Assembly: GCA_020073495.1 (NCBI GenBank)
Contig: JAIQFD010000001.1
Coordinates: 682,001-746,000, forward strand
Direction: 5' to 3'
Length of the DNA: 64,000 nucleotides
Source of the DNA: Terriglobia bacterium
GTDB taxonomy: Bacteria > Acidobacteriota > Terriglobia > Terriglobales > Acidobacteriaceae
Shown piece after piece: positions 7,868-15,341 of this stretch. The position numbers and the translations under genes are program-made. The first letter of the stretch is position 1. The number at the start of each line of letters is the position of its first letter. The notes under the pieces were generated by a model. That model saw nothing but the letters and a program-made list of their open reading frames with translations, searched no databases and had not been told where the DNA came from.

Positions 7868-9064
7868 TCACTCGCTTTTCTTGCCGCCTGCGGGCTGGGA
7901 TTTCTGTTTGTAGGTCTTGAGCGCCAATTTCCGTAGCGTATCGGAGATGTTCTTGTTCATCGAGAGGTTCTTCAGATCGTTGACCAGCAGGTGGTTCATC
8001 AGGCCCAAGCCGAGGTCGATCGGCAGGCGCGGGTTGTTCACCAGCGCGCGGATCACGGCATAGTTCTTCATGAACTTTCGCTTCTGCGTGATGCCGCGCA
8101 GCACGCTCTCCTGGACGTTTTTCATGGAGGCGAACTGCTCGATCTCGGCGTCGCTCACCTTGGGCGACTCCAGCACGGCGCTGGAGACGACTTTCGAGCC
8201 GTCGCGGATGAGCACGAAGCGCTCGTCCTTGGTGCCTTTCATGGCGAGCTGAACGCGCTCACCGACCGTGCAGCGCGCCAGCTTCTGGATCGTGGAGATG
8301 CGCTCGCGCTCCTTGGGTTCTGCCTTCGCCGCGGGTGCGGCGGCGGCGGGATCGGCGACAGCAGCAGGCGCGGCGGCAGGCGCCGGAGCAGCAGCAGGGT
8401 TTGGCGCTTGTCCCGTGACCGCGGCGATGGCCGCGATCTCCTCGTGGTTCTCGTGCGCGCCGACTAGTTCGAAGGCCTTCCCTTCCTCGGCGGCGATCTC
8501 GGCGGCGTGCTCGGCCAGGTACTTGGCGGTCTCTTCTTCGTGGGCAGCGGAGGCCAGCTCCGCATCGGCCGCGGGTGCGGCGGCGATCTCTTCTCCCAGT
8601 TCGCGCAGCGCCTCCTGCACTTTTTGCAGCTCGTCCGGACTGAGGTGCGGGTTCGTGGCCAGCGCCTGCAGCACGTGCGACGACTTCTGCACTCGCGGGC
8701 TGGCCAGCATCATATCCACCAGTTCGCGCGATTCCGCTTGCGCCATGTCGATCAGGTACTTCTCCTCGACGGCAACGTTCTCCACCAGCGTAGGAATGAG
8801 TCTGGGACGCCGATTCTGCGGGTCAACGAGATATTCCAGCACCTCTTTTGGCGTGCCGGGATCGCCCGCGACAAGGATCGACGAAGATTCTTCCCACCCC
8901 GCCAGAGTCATCTTGGCCTGCTCGGCGAAGACCGGATTGGTGGTCAGATACACCAGGATCTCGATCATCTCCGGCGGCGGCAGAGCAAGGGCGCCGCGGG
9001 CGGCCGAGCGCATGACGTTGGCGGGCACGGCCGACTGGCGCATCAACTCGATCATTCGCGGCAC
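7868..9064 (-). CDS. Alpha-helical repeat protein of unknown function in the RodZ-like operon
   Basis: A 398-residue protein from a GTG start, preceded by AGAGGA at 6-nt spacing. Residues ~10-170 are amphipathic helices with spaced LATNP/LTTNP/ASPRV-like repeats that resemble leucine-rich-variant or HEAT-like solenoids. A long Ala/Glu/Pro linker (about residues 175-260) follows. A conserved C-terminal helical region (KERERISTIQKLARCTVGER, then QKRKFMKNYAVIRALVNNPR) carries ~130 residues. No signal peptide or membrane segment is seen. It begins 10 bp after the RodZ-like gene, so cotranscription is likely. I do not recognise a named family; a scaffold role is inference only. Confidence 0.7.
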   Translation of the reverse strand: MPRMIELMRQSAVPANVMRSAARGALALPPPEMIEILVYLTTNPVFAEQAKMTLAGWEESSSILVAGDPGTPKEVLEYLVDPQNRRPRLIPTLVENVAVEEKYLIDMAQAESRELVDMMLASPRVQKSSHVLQALATNPHLSPDELQKVQEALRELGEEIAAAPAADAELASAAHEEETAKYLAEHAAEIAAEEGKAFELVGAHENHEEIAAIAAVTGQAPNPAAAPAPAAAPAAVADPAAAAPAAKAEPKERERISTIQKLARCTVGERVQLAMKGTKDERFVLIRDGSKVVSSAVLESPKVSDAEIEQFASMKNVQESVLRGITQKRKFMKNYAVIRALVNNPRLPIDLGLGLMNHLLVNDLKNLSMNKNISDTLRKLALKTYKQKSQPAGGKKSE

Positions 9065-9074
9065 GGAGGATCCT

Positions 9075-9956
9075 CTATCGCTGCAAGCCGTCGGGAGTAA
9101 AAACGACGGTCTTGACCTGGTTGCCGGCGCCGAGCGTCGGTTGCGGCTGGCCATTGAACGAGAGCTCGACCGCCCCGGCGTTGCCCGTGGTGAGGACGAC
9201 CTTGTTCTTCGCCCGGATGGTCTTCTCGCCCTTCAAGGTGCCTTGCATGAGGACCTTGTCGTCGGCGGTGATCGAGACCCAGGAATCCTGGCGGGCGCGG
9301 ATCTGAAGCACGAACTCGCCGGGAAGCGCCGCTACCGCGGGACTCACCGTGCTGGCGCCGGACAACATGGGATTCTGCGACGCCGCGGAAGCCGTCGTGC
9401 GAGCGGCGCCAGGAACGCCTGCCGGCGAGTTACTGGCCGCCCCGGGCGTGGAGATGTTGTCCAGAGGAGCGGCCGCAGGAGCCGCCGGGGCGGGCTTCGG
9501 AGCGGCCGCGACGGTCGAGGGCACCTGCGCCGCCGGTGCGGGCTTCGCCCGGTGCACCATGCGGCTGGCAGCTCCGGCGATGGGTTCGTGGAAGCGCCAG
9601 GCGGCAAAGATCAGCACCAGCAGGACGATCGCGCCGCCCACCACCAGCATGTTCAGTGACAGCAGCGGCTCCTCGGCTGCCGGGGTTTCGGGCGTAGTGG
9701 ACGCCGGCTGTTGCTGCTGGAACTCCCCGTAGGCGGCCATGAAATCGGTGACCGCCTGTTCCTCATCGATGCCGAGATACTTGGCGTAGGCGCGGACGAA
9801 TCCTTTGTTGAAGATGCCGCCGGGAAGCTTGTCGAAATCCTCCCCCTCGAGCGCGCGCAGGGAGCGGGTGCCGATCTTGGTGGATTCGGCAATCTCCTCC
9901 AGCGTGATCCCGCGCATTTCGCGCTCACGCTGCATGCGTTCGCCAAACGATCCCAT
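9075..9956 (-). CDS. RodZ-like HTH and DUF4115 membrane protein
   Basis: A 293-residue protein. It has an N-terminal Xre/Cro-type helix-turn-helix (SFGERMQREREMRGITLEEI through KYLGIDEEQ, residues ~3-75), a proline/threonine-rich linker, one transmembrane segment (LNMLVVGGAIVLLVLIFAAW, about 105-124), an Ala/Pro-rich periplasmic stretch and a C-terminal DUF4115 beta domain (VLQIRARQDSWVSITADDKV). This is the RodZ layout; RodZ links MreB to the elongation machinery. The ATG before GSFGERM is chosen with AGGA upstream. A strong promoter lies at 10021-10049. Confidence 0.82.
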   Translation of the reverse strand: MGSFGERMQREREMRGITLEEIAESTKIGTRSLRALEGEDFDKLPGGIFNKGFVRAYAKYLGIDEEQAVTDFMAAYGEFQQQQPASTTPETPAAEEPLLSLNMLVVGGAIVLLVLIFAAWRFHEPIAGAASRMVHRAKPAPAAQVPSTVAAAPKPAPAAPAAAPLDNISTPGAASNSPAGVPGAARTTASAASQNPMLSGASTVSPAVAALPGEFVLQIRARQDSWVSITADDKVLMQGTLKGEKTIRAKNKVVLTTGNAGAVELSFNGQPQPTLGAGNQVKTVVFTPDGLQR

Positions 9957-10020
9957 GGTCCTGCGCACCTTTCCCGGCCAGACGGCAAGAGAGCGGGAGG
10001 TTTACTGGTAGATGGCGGCC

Positions 10021-10049
10021 ATGATAGGTATGTAGGGGAAAGCTGTCAA
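10021..10049 (-). promoter_or_regulatory. Sigma-70 promoter of the RodZ-like operon
   Basis: On the minus strand TTGACA (10049-10044) is separated by 17 bp from TATCAT (10026-10021), about 65 bp upstream of the RodZ-like start codon. The -35 is perfect and the -10 matches 5 of 6. Confidence 0.75.
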
Positions 10050-10139
10050 ACGGAAATCGAGGCCGAAAGCCTTTGTCAGCAATGACTTTGGGGCAATGCC
10101 AGGGTTGTTACCGAAGCTACTCCGGGTCCAGAAAGGTTG

Positions 10140-10169
10140 TTGCTGCTGCAGAAATAGTCCGCATATAAT
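10140..10169 (+). promoter_or_regulatory. Sigma-70 promoter of the diguanylate cyclase gene
   Basis: TTGCTG (10140-10145), 18-bp spacer, then TATAAT (10164-10169), 40 bp upstream of the chosen ATG. The perfect -10 overlaps an in-frame upstream ATG, which excludes that ATG as the start. Confidence 0.65.
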
Positions 10170-10209
10170 GAGCCGCGCTTCTCCGCCAGGACGAGGGACT
10201 CTCGCACTC

Positions 10210-11262
10210 ATGTCTGAGGCTGCCGCGGCCGACCGTCATCGACAGATCCAGGAGCTCAACATCTTCCACGATGTTGCGAAGGCACTTACGTCTTCGCTCA
10301 ACCTGGACTCCGTCCTGCAGACCATCATGGACAAAATGGCGGAGTACTTCCGGCCGGACACCTGGTCGCTGCTGATGGTGGACGAGGCCAAGGATGAGCT
10401 GTATTTCGCCATCGCAGTGGGCGACGCCGCCGAGGCCCTGAAGACGGTCCGGCTGAAGATGGGCGAGGGCATCGCGGGATGGGTGGCGCGGCACGGCGAG
10501 TCGCTGATCGTGCCCGACGTGCGCACCGACCCGCGCTTCGCCAAGCGCATCGACGAGATGACCAAGTGGCAGACCCGCTCCATCATCTGCGTGCCGCTGA
10601 AGTCCAAGCAGCGGGTGCTGGGCGTGATCCAGCTCATCAACTGCGCGGTCGAGACCTTCGTCGAGAAGGAGATGTTCTTCCTGCACGCGCTCTGCGACTA
10701 CGCCGCCATCGCCATCGACAACGCGCGCGCGGTGGAGAAGATCCAGGAACTCACCATCACCGACGACTGCACCGGCCTGTACAATGCGCGGCACCTGTAC
10801 AAGACGCTGGAAGCCGAGGTCTACCGCTCGGCCCGCTTCGGCTACGAATTCAGCGTGTTGTTCATCGATCTGGACCATTTCAAGCAGGTCAACGACACCC
10901 ACGGCCACCTGGTCGGAAGCAAGCTGCTGGCCGAGGTGGGATACAGCATCAAGAGCCACCTGCGCCTGATCGACTACGCCTTCCGCTACGGCGGCGACGA
11001 GTTCGTGATCCTGCTGCCACAGACCAGCAAGGAAGCGGCGCTGGTGGTGGCCAAGCGCATCCGCGACGTCTTCCGCACCGCTCCCATGCTGAAGGACGAC
11101 AATCTTAACCTCAACATCCGGGCGAGCCTCGGCCTTGCCTCCTACCCCGACGACGCCAAAAGCGCGCACGAGATCATCCGCCAGGCAGACGAGATGATGT
11201 ACATGGTCAAGAACTCGACCCGCGACAACATTGCGGTGGCGCAGCAGGGGATCGTGAAGTAA
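10210..11262 (+). CDS. GAF-GGDEF diguanylate cyclase
   Basis: A 350-residue soluble protein. A GAF sensor domain (about residues 15-170, e.g. GEGIAGWVARHGESLIVPDV) is followed by a GGDEF domain. The active-site motif GGDEF is intact at residues 261-265. An RxxD product-inhibition site (RLID, residues 252-255) sits exactly five residues before it, so the enzyme should make cyclic di-GMP from two GTP and be feedback-inhibited. No membrane segment or EAL domain is present. The ligand of the GAF domain is unknown. It is divergent from the RodZ-like operon, and each has its own promoter. Confidence 0.92.
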   Translation: MSEAAAADRHRQIQELNIFHDVAKALTSSLNLDSVLQTIMDKMAEYFRPDTWSLLMVDEAKDELYFAIAVGDAAEALKTVRLKMGEGIAGWVARHGESLIVPDVRTDPRFAKRIDEMTKWQTRSIICVPLKSKQRVLGVIQLINCAVETFVEKEMFFLHALCDYAAIAIDNARAVEKIQELTITDDCTGLYNARHLYKTLEAEVYRSARFGYEFSVLFIDLDHFKQVNDTHGHLVGSKLLAEVGYSIKSHLRLIDYAFRYGGDEFVILLPQTSKEAALVVAKRIRDVFRTAPMLKDDNLNLNIRASLGLASYPDDAKSAHEIIRQADEMMYMVKNSTRDNIAVAQQGIVK

Positions 11263-11275
11263 GGGTTTAGTTCGG

Positions 11276-11320
11276 AACTGAGTACTCGGTACTCATTACT
11301 CAGTACTCAGTACTCGGTTA
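11276..11320. repeat. GAGTACTCGGTACTC repeat block
   Basis: Five imperfect copies of an ACTC(A/G)GTACTCA unit follow the stop of the diguanylate cyclase gene. The units are self-complementary (GAGTAC/GTACTC). Similar blocks lie at 2942-2982 and 32706-32742. Confidence 0.65.
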
Positions 11321-11374
11321 ACTTCCAGAGCGTTCTTACAAGCCATCGGCGCACCGCAATCAAGACGGTTGGTG

Positions 11375-11403
11375 CCCACACGAGCAAAACCGGCTCGTGT
11401 GGG
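11375..11403. repeat. REP-like hairpin, loop AAAACCG, member 1
   Basis: CCCACACGAGC (11375-11385) pairs perfectly with GCTCGTGTGGG (11393-11403) around AAAACCG. It is flanked by GGTG and GGCACC. The same loop occurs at 15041-15069 with a different stem, and inverted at 16124-16154. Confidence 0.8.
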
Positions 11404-11409
11404 GCACCC

Positions 11410-11464
11410 GGCACCCCCATCATGGAGAGGTGTAACATTCTGGCGTTGTCTGGGCCACCCGCCA
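11410..11464. repeat. 55-bp repeat module A, copy 1
   Basis: It is identical over 55 bp to 15069-15123 (begins GGCACCCCCATCATGGAG, ends GGGCCACCCGCCA). It is non-coding in context and sits directly before a 61-bp module B. Confidence 0.85.
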
Positions 11465-11525
11465 CCCTCAGATTTTATTCTGTGAGTGAGCAAGAAACTC
11501 GGCGCGAACGGTGGGCCACCCGCCA
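11465..11525. repeat. 61-bp repeat module B, copy 1
   Basis: One of three perfectly identical 61-bp copies (also 13405-13465 and 15150-15210), starting CCCTCAGATTTTATTCTGTG and ending GTGGGCCACCCGCCA. Each copy is followed at once by a short reading frame and then a small exported-protein gene. Confidence 0.9.
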
Positions 11526-11732
11526 AACTATGTGTACGGGGTTTACATGAGCGCTGCGGGATACACTCTCAATCAGGCGCTAACCGGGGCGGACATCTAC
11601 GCGCAATATAGATCCTCCTACCCGGCAGGCACAGTGATGGATCCGAAATACCAGTTCACGCCCGAAGTCAATGTCATGAATATCACTTACGGGTTTAGCG
11701 CGCAGCAGATGGGGACTCTATGCCACAAGTAG
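11526..11732 (+). pseudogene. Orphan C-terminal-like reading frame after repeat B, copy 1
   Basis: About 68 residues (NYVYGVYMSAAGYTLNQALT and onward, ending GTLCHK) are open directly from the end of repeat B and stop inside the start of the following lipoprotein gene. Base composition is lower in GC than neighbouring housekeeping genes. The stretch has no start codon with a ribosome site near its beginning; an internal ATG exists at 11547. It looks like the detached tail of a larger protein rather than a complete gene. I cannot name the parent family. Confidence 0.45.
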
Positions 11733-12277
11733 AGAATAATCTTGAGGGATGTACGGACGACCCGACCATCCAGCGTGTCAGAGACAGCCGCTCTGCACTC
11801 CGCAAGACGATGCTGATCCTAGCCATTTCAGGGTGCGCCTTTCTGTCTGGCTGTAGCAATGTCGCGACGATCTGGTCCACAGAAGTTCGATCTCCAGATG
11901 GGCGGTGGGTTGCGATAGCTCGCACAGATCAATACAGTGGTCCCGGAAACGCTGCCTTGCTAACCACTGTGTTTCTGAAGCATACCAAGGGTCCCAAGGC
12001 TCCAATCGAAGTCTTGCTCTTCATGCAAGATGCAAAATCTATAGACCTGAAGATGAACTGGCCGACGTCATCGCGTCTGGAGGTCACTTACAAACAACCC
12101 GCAGTAATCGACTTCCAGGCCATCAAGTGCGGTGGGGTCGACATCTCGGTGCAGGACGTCTCAAGTGCGATGCCCGAGACCGGTGCCGTGGACCTGAAGA
12201 ATGGGACGCTGAGCCTACAAGTCCCGATCCCGGCCACTCAACAGAAAACGACAGCGCCGCGATCCGGGAGCGGGTGA
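11720..12277 (+). CDS. Small lipoprotein of unknown function
   Basis: A 185-residue frame from the ATG at 11720, which overlaps the preceding tail fragment by 13 bp. An internal ATG at 11810 gives a compact lipoprotein signal (MLILAISGCAFLSGCSNV) with lipobox LSGC, and may be the real start of a 155-residue protein. The mature part has a VRSPDGRWVAIARTDQYSG strand motif and no recognised domain. It follows a repeat-B cassette, as do two other small exported proteins here. An immunity-type role is only a guess from layout. Confidence 0.6.
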   Translation: MPQVENNLEGCTDDPTIQRVRDSRSALRKTMLILAISGCAFLSGCSNVATIWSTEVRSPDGRWVAIARTDQYSGPGNAALLTTVFLKHTKGPKAPIEVLLFMQDAKSIDLKMNWPTSSRLEVTYKQPAVIDFQAIKCGGVDISVQDVSSAMPETGAVDLKNGTLSLQVPIPATQQKTTAPRSGSG

Positions 12278-12504
12278 GGGTCAGGCAGGGTACTCAGGGT
12301 TCTGGCAGGTGTCCTGAGAGTTTTTTCTTTAGCTGCGGGTTTGGTTTTCTGGCCGCGCCGATCTGTGGCGCGGCCTTGCCGTCTTGCCGCTGCCGATCCC
12401 GTTCCTGAGTGACCTGCTCCCCGAATTCCGCACACAGCCAAGTATGATTTCGAACGAAGGAGAGGGGACGGGGCCGTAGTAGGTTCCAGCCCACCTACAA
12501 CCCG

Positions 12505-12575
12505 GGCGGTGGCCCAGGTAAGCCGGGGTGACAAAAATGAAGTTTCCCTTGCGCCGGTTCGCCTGTCGGACGCTT
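12505..12575. repeat. Repeat module C, copy 1 (diverged)
   Basis: It shares GGTGGCCCAGGTAA, GGGGTG, an AAAATGAA/AAAATAAA box, CTTGCG/CTTGTG and TTCGCCTGT(C/A)(G/A)GACGCT in order with 16100-16203. Here the central hairpin of the second copy is missing. Confidence 0.55.
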
Positions 12576-12622
12576 ACTCTGCCAGCCGCTCTGCTTGGCA
12601 AATCTTAAGCTGCCGAAATAAG

Positions 12623-12654
12623 AGTTCTAAAATCGTCCTCTAAGGCCGACCATT
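12623..12654. repeat. 32-bp repeat module D, copy 1
   Basis: AGTTCTAAAATCGTCCTCTA followed by AGGCCGACCATT. It matches 14964-14995 with a single A/G difference. Both copies lie between cassette units. Confidence 0.8.
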
Positions 12655-12780
12655 TCCAGCCACCAGCCGTCAGCACTCAGTGTTGAGGAGAGGGCCCCTC
12701 CCGTTGCAGCCTTCGGTTCAGCGGAAACTGAACGAGAGATGTCCTGCGCCCGAACCGAGTTGGCGGGCTAGACTGGCAGC

Positions 12781-13350
12781 GTGACCAAGGGTCTGAAACG
12801 GGTCTACAACGGGCGAGACCTGCACTACATCACCTGCAGTTGTTACCGCCGGCGGCCGCTGTTGGGGACGGCGAAGCGGCGCGACACCTTCGCGAAGATA
12901 CTGGAGCAAGTACGCCAGCGGTACCGATTCGTGGTGGTGGGATACGTGGTCATGCCGGAGCACATTCTTCTGCTGATCAGTGAACCGGAGGTCGGAGATC
13001 CGTCCGCGGTCATGCAGGTGCTGAAGCAGCGGGTGGCGCGCCGGCTGCTGCCGAAAGGCCCGCGCCAGTCCCTGCACCACGGCTGGGAACAATCAGAACT
13101 GTGGCCATTCCAAGCCGAGCCGCACTTCTGGCAGCGGCGGTTCTATGATCTCAATGTCTGGAGCCAACGCAAACGAGTGGAGAAGCTGGATTATATGCAC
13201 CAGAATCCAGTGAGACGCAGGCTGGTGAGCACGCCGGAACTGTGGCGGTGGAGCAGCTTCCGGGCTTATGCTTTCGGGGAGGAAGGGTTGGTGAAGATCA
13301 ACTACGGCTGGAGGCCGGCGAAGTTACGGCGGATTCAGCCTGCCGCGTGA
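12781..13350 (+). CDS. REP-associated tyrosine transposase (RAYT), HUH motif altered
   Basis: A 189-residue Y1-type transposase of the TnpA_REP class, from a GTG start. It shows the family order HYITCSCYRRRPLLG, VVGYVVMPEHILLLISEP, FWQRRFYDLNVWS, the tyrosine helix DYMHQNPVRRRLV and WRWSSFRAYAFGE. RAYTs move or maintain REP hairpins. In the usual MPEHVHLL the two histidines form the HUH metal site; here the second one is Leu (EHILLL). The catalytic Tyr is present. Catalysis may be impaired unless another residue substitutes. A REP-like hairpin begins 11 bp after the stop codon. Confidence 0.88.
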   Translation: MTKGLKRVYNGRDLHYITCSCYRRRPLLGTAKRRDTFAKILEQVRQRYRFVVVGYVVMPEHILLLISEPEVGDPSAVMQVLKQRVARRLLPKGPRQSLHHGWEQSELWPFQAEPHFWQRRFYDLNVWSQRKRVEKLDYMHQNPVRRRLVSTPELWRWSSFRAYAFGEEGLVKINYGWRPAKLRRIQPAA

Positions 13351-13360
13351 AACCTGGTAG

Positions 13361-13401
13361 CCCACCCTTTGCGGCGCAAAGACGGTGCCGCAAACGGTGG
13401 G
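13361..13401. repeat. REP-like hairpin directly after the RAYT gene
   Basis: CCCACCCTTTGCGGC (13361-13375) pairs with GCCGCAAACGGTGGG (13387-13401), with one central C-C mismatch, around an 11-nt loop. A truncated copy of the right half precedes repeat B at 15124-15149. Confidence 0.8.
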
Positions 13402-13404
13402 GCA

Positions 13405-13465
13405 CCCTCAGATTTTATTCTGTGAGTGAGCAAGAAACTCGGCGCGAACGGTGGGCCACCCGCCA
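13405..13465. repeat. 61-bp repeat module B, copy 2
   Basis: Identical to 11465-11525 and 15150-15210. It is followed by a 22-codon tail fragment and a lipoprotein gene. Confidence 0.9.
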
Positions 13466-13533
13466 ATCACTGGTACCCAACATCGATGGGAAATACTCAC
13501 CAGACGTACAACATCACTGCGACGTGCCATTGA
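13465..13533 (+). pseudogene. Orphan tail fragment after repeat B, copy 2
   Basis: Twenty-two codons (NHWYPTSMGNTHQTYNITAT, then CH and TGA) are open from the last base of repeat B to two bases before the ATG of the lipoprotein gene. There is no start codon of its own. The position is the same as in the other two cassettes, so I read it as the residual 3' end of a larger gene. This is weak evidence on its own. Confidence 0.3.
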
Positions 13534-13535
13534 TC

Positions 13536-13913
13536 ATGAAACTACGATTATTACTGATACTGATGACGATAGCCTGTGTGCTGGTGGGGTGTCATACGAC
13601 ACAGCCGCCGGTCACGCCACACGACGTTGCAGGCAACTACACGTTTGTTTCGAAGGACCCAGAAAGCCGGGCGACGGATCACAATCTGAACCATCTGGTT
13701 CTGCAATCGGATGGAACATACGATCTCGTCGAGGGAGGAGCAACTAAGGCTGTATCAGAAAGGAAGGGTGTTTGGAGGATAGAGCCTGGAACTCCCCCCG
13801 ATCATGTCAACGTCGTCCTCGATCACTCTGGCTATCCGGTTGAGATGAAGCGACATGAAGTCCGGTTATTGATCGATTTGGATACGGGAGTGTGGTGGGT
13901 CAAGCCTAGGTGA
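13536..13913 (+). CDS. Small lipoprotein of unknown function
   Basis: A 125-residue protein with a clear lipoprotein signal peptide (MKLRLLLILMTIACVLVGCH, lipobox LVGC). The mature part has DVAGNYTFVSKDPES and LVLQSDGTYDLVEGG, a beta-rich lipocalin-like pattern seen in many small bacterial lipoproteins, and a GVWRIE strand. It starts two bases after the orphan tail fragment and ends overlapping the GTG of the next glycine-rich frame. It is AT-richer than the surrounding core genes. Function unknown. Confidence 0.7.
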   Translation: MKLRLLLILMTIACVLVGCHTTQPPVTPHDVAGNYTFVSKDPESRATDHNLNHLVLQSDGTYDLVEGGATKAVSERKGVWRIEPGTPPDHVNVVLDHSGYPVEMKRHEVRLLIDLDTGVWWVKPR

Positions 13914-14431
13914 ACGGGACTGGTGTAGCCGCAAACAACGGGTTAAAACAAAAGATATGCAGCGCCATTCCGCAGGGAAGGATGACGAGTGCTGGCGGCT
14001 CGGTCGGACTGATCGGTGGAGAAACCGGCTCCCTTCAACAGGTCGTGAACTACAACAGCGGCGAAGTGAGCAATTTTGCCAGTGGTGGTGTACAAGGAGG
14101 CTGGAACGGGGGCGCATCGGCCTCGGGTTCTGTCGGGCTGATTTTTCAGGGAAACGGCCAATTCACTAATTCGGATTTCAGCGGGCCTTTTAGCAACGTC
14201 ACCGTGAGCGCACGCGAAGGCCCGGGCGGCTCTGTTTCTTGGGCGTCGAATGGAGTCAAGGTCGTCTCTGGAAGTGTCAGTGCGACCCTGATCCCAGGAC
14301 CACCCACAGTGAGCTATTCTTACACTTGGACTACGAAACCCAAGCCTGCGGGGAATATTTGGACCAATCTCAGTAACCCGCTCGGGTTGGCAGATTTGGC
14401 CTTATATGGCCTGCGGCAGCTGTGCAAGTAG
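13910..14431 (+). CDS. Glycine/serine-rich beta-repeat protein, possibly a detached polymorphic-toxin tail
   Basis: A 173-codon frame. Its GTG overlaps the stop of the lipoprotein gene (GTGA), and an in-frame TAG lies directly before it. The sequence is rich in Gly/Ser and beta-forming residues (GGSVGLIGGETGSLQQVVNY, FASGGVQGGWNGGASASG, GPPTVSYSYTWTTKPK) and ends LALYGLRQLCK. This composition recalls the variable C-terminal ends of acidobacterial RHS-like proteins (from memory, unverified). There is no signal peptide. It could be translated by coupling to the lipoprotein gene or be a decaying fragment. Confidence 0.45.
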   Translation: MNGTGVAANNGLKQKICSAIPQGRMTSAGGSVGLIGGETGSLQQVVNYNSGEVSNFASGGVQGGWNGGASASGSVGLIFQGNGQFTNSDFSGPFSNVTVSAREGPGGSVSWASNGVKVVSGSVSATLIPGPPTVSYSYTWTTKPKPAGNIWTNLSNPLGLADLALYGLRQLCK

Positions 14432-14439
14432 GCAGCGAC

Positions 14440-14727
14440 ATGATCACATTTAGCGTATCTGCCGCCATACTCCTTGCCCTCGGGTCCAGCTGCGGCATAC
14501 TGTCCGCATTTTTCTTGTGGCAGGAGATCGGGGAGGTCAATCGAAAATTACCTGACGGTGAACAAATTTCCTACTGGGGAATGCATCCGGCGAAAATGGC
14601 GAGGGTGAGGAGGGAATATAGACGGTTGTATCCATCGGGCAAGATTGATCTCATGAGTCGCATCTTTCAGTATGCAGCGTTTGTATTCGCAGTGCTTTTG
14701 TTGATTCCGCTAGGGTTCTTTAGGTGA
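14440..14727 (+). CDS. Small two-helix membrane protein
   Basis: A 95-residue protein with two hydrophobic segments (residues ~5-24, FSVSAAILLALGSSCGILSA, and ~76-92). A charged cytosolic or periplasmic loop with EIGEVNRKLPDGEQISYWGM lies between them. It begins 9 bp after the glycine-rich frame, so the two may form a pair. No family recognised. Its place after a tail-like fragment would suit an immunity protein, but that is inference. Confidence 0.6.
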   Translation: MITFSVSAAILLALGSSCGILSAFFLWQEIGEVNRKLPDGEQISYWGMHPAKMARVRREYRRLYPSGKIDLMSRIFQYAAFVFAVLLLIPLGFFR

Positions 14728-15040
14728 ATGCCGTCATCGACCTTGTTCTCGTCACCGGCCTCGGAGACGCGTGACCCTCGATAACAGCGAAGGCACTGTC
14801 AAGGACACACGGGGGCACGTGGCCACCTGGTGGGTGGCCCGGGCAACCGCCTCTGCGAGAATTCCGAGGGTGCCCCGTCCGAGCGCGGTGTTCGCTCGGG
14901 CGGGGGTCTTGGTCAGAGTCGAGCCCGTATCGGGAGCAGGTCAGGCATCCCGAGCCTGAGAAAAGTTCTAAAATCGTCCTCTAGGGCCGACCATTCATTT
15001 CTTTAAGAATCAACCGCCGATGCGCCGAGGCAGAATCACG
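14728..15040. other. Gene-free spacer
   Basis: No gene is supported. It includes GGTGGCCCGGGCAACCGCC and GTGCCCCGTCCGAGCGCGG stretches of REP character, and module D at 14964-14995. Confidence 0.55.
14964..14995. repeat. 32-bp repeat module D, copy 2
   Basis: Matches 12623-12654 with one substitution (CTCTAGGGCC in place of CTCTAAGGCC). Confidence 0.8.
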
Positions 15041-15069
15041 CCCACCCAACGAAAACCGCGTTGGGTGGG
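15041..15069. repeat. REP-like hairpin, loop AAAACCG, member 2
   Basis: CCCACCCAACG (15041-15051) pairs perfectly with CGTTGGGTGGG (15059-15069) around AAAACCG, and runs directly into module A. Loop identical to that at 11386-11392; stem different but fully paired. Confidence 0.8.
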
Positions 15070-15123
15070 GCACCCCCATCATGGAGAGGTGTAACATTCT
15101 GGCGTTGTCTGGGCCACCCGCCA
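15069..15123. repeat. 55-bp repeat module A, copy 2
   Basis: Identical to 11410-11464. A 26-bp segment (15124-15149) related to the right part of the REP at 13361 separates it from module B. Confidence 0.85.
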
Positions 15124-15149
15124 AAGACGGTGCCGCAAACGGTGGGGCA

Positions 15150-15210
15150 CCCTCAGATTTTATTCTGTGAGTGAGCAAGAAACTCGGCGCGAACGGTGGG
15201 CCACCCGCCA
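15150..15210. repeat. 61-bp repeat module B, copy 3
   Basis: Identical to 11465-11525 and 13405-13465. It is followed by a 41-codon tail fragment and an exported-protein gene. Confidence 0.9.
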
Positions 15211-15211
15211 A

Positions 15212-15337
15212 TTCTTTACGATCTTGAACCAGCATGGGTATGCGACTGGGAACTCTGGTTATCCAGCTTTTATGGTCAATACGAGTCCGAAAAACCGCGG
15301 TCCGTACACTCTTGTCAGCGCTTGCATGGGAGGGTAA
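15212..15337 (+). pseudogene. Orphan tail fragment after repeat B, copy 3
   Basis: Forty-one codons (FFTILNQHGYATGNSGYPAF through LVSACMGG, then TAA) are open from the end of repeat B and stop within the ribosome-binding region of the next gene. No start codon of its own is apparent. It has the same position as the fragments at 11526 and 13465, although the sequences differ. Confidence 0.35.
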
Positions 15338-15341
15338 TGAA

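Larger units (their letters stand above)
12278..12780. other. Gene-free spacer with diverged repeats
   Basis: This 503-bp spacer has no supported gene. It contains a diverged module C (12505-12575) and module D (12623-12654). A GC-rich imperfect palindrome, GGCCGCGCCGATC and GTGGCGCGGCC, sits near 12350. Confidence 0.6.

Noticed and set aside
13242-13913. Single 223-codon frame running from the RAYT gene into the lipoprotein gene
   Set aside because: It passes through a REP hairpin and repeat B; the lipoprotein has its own ATG and signal peptide at 13536.
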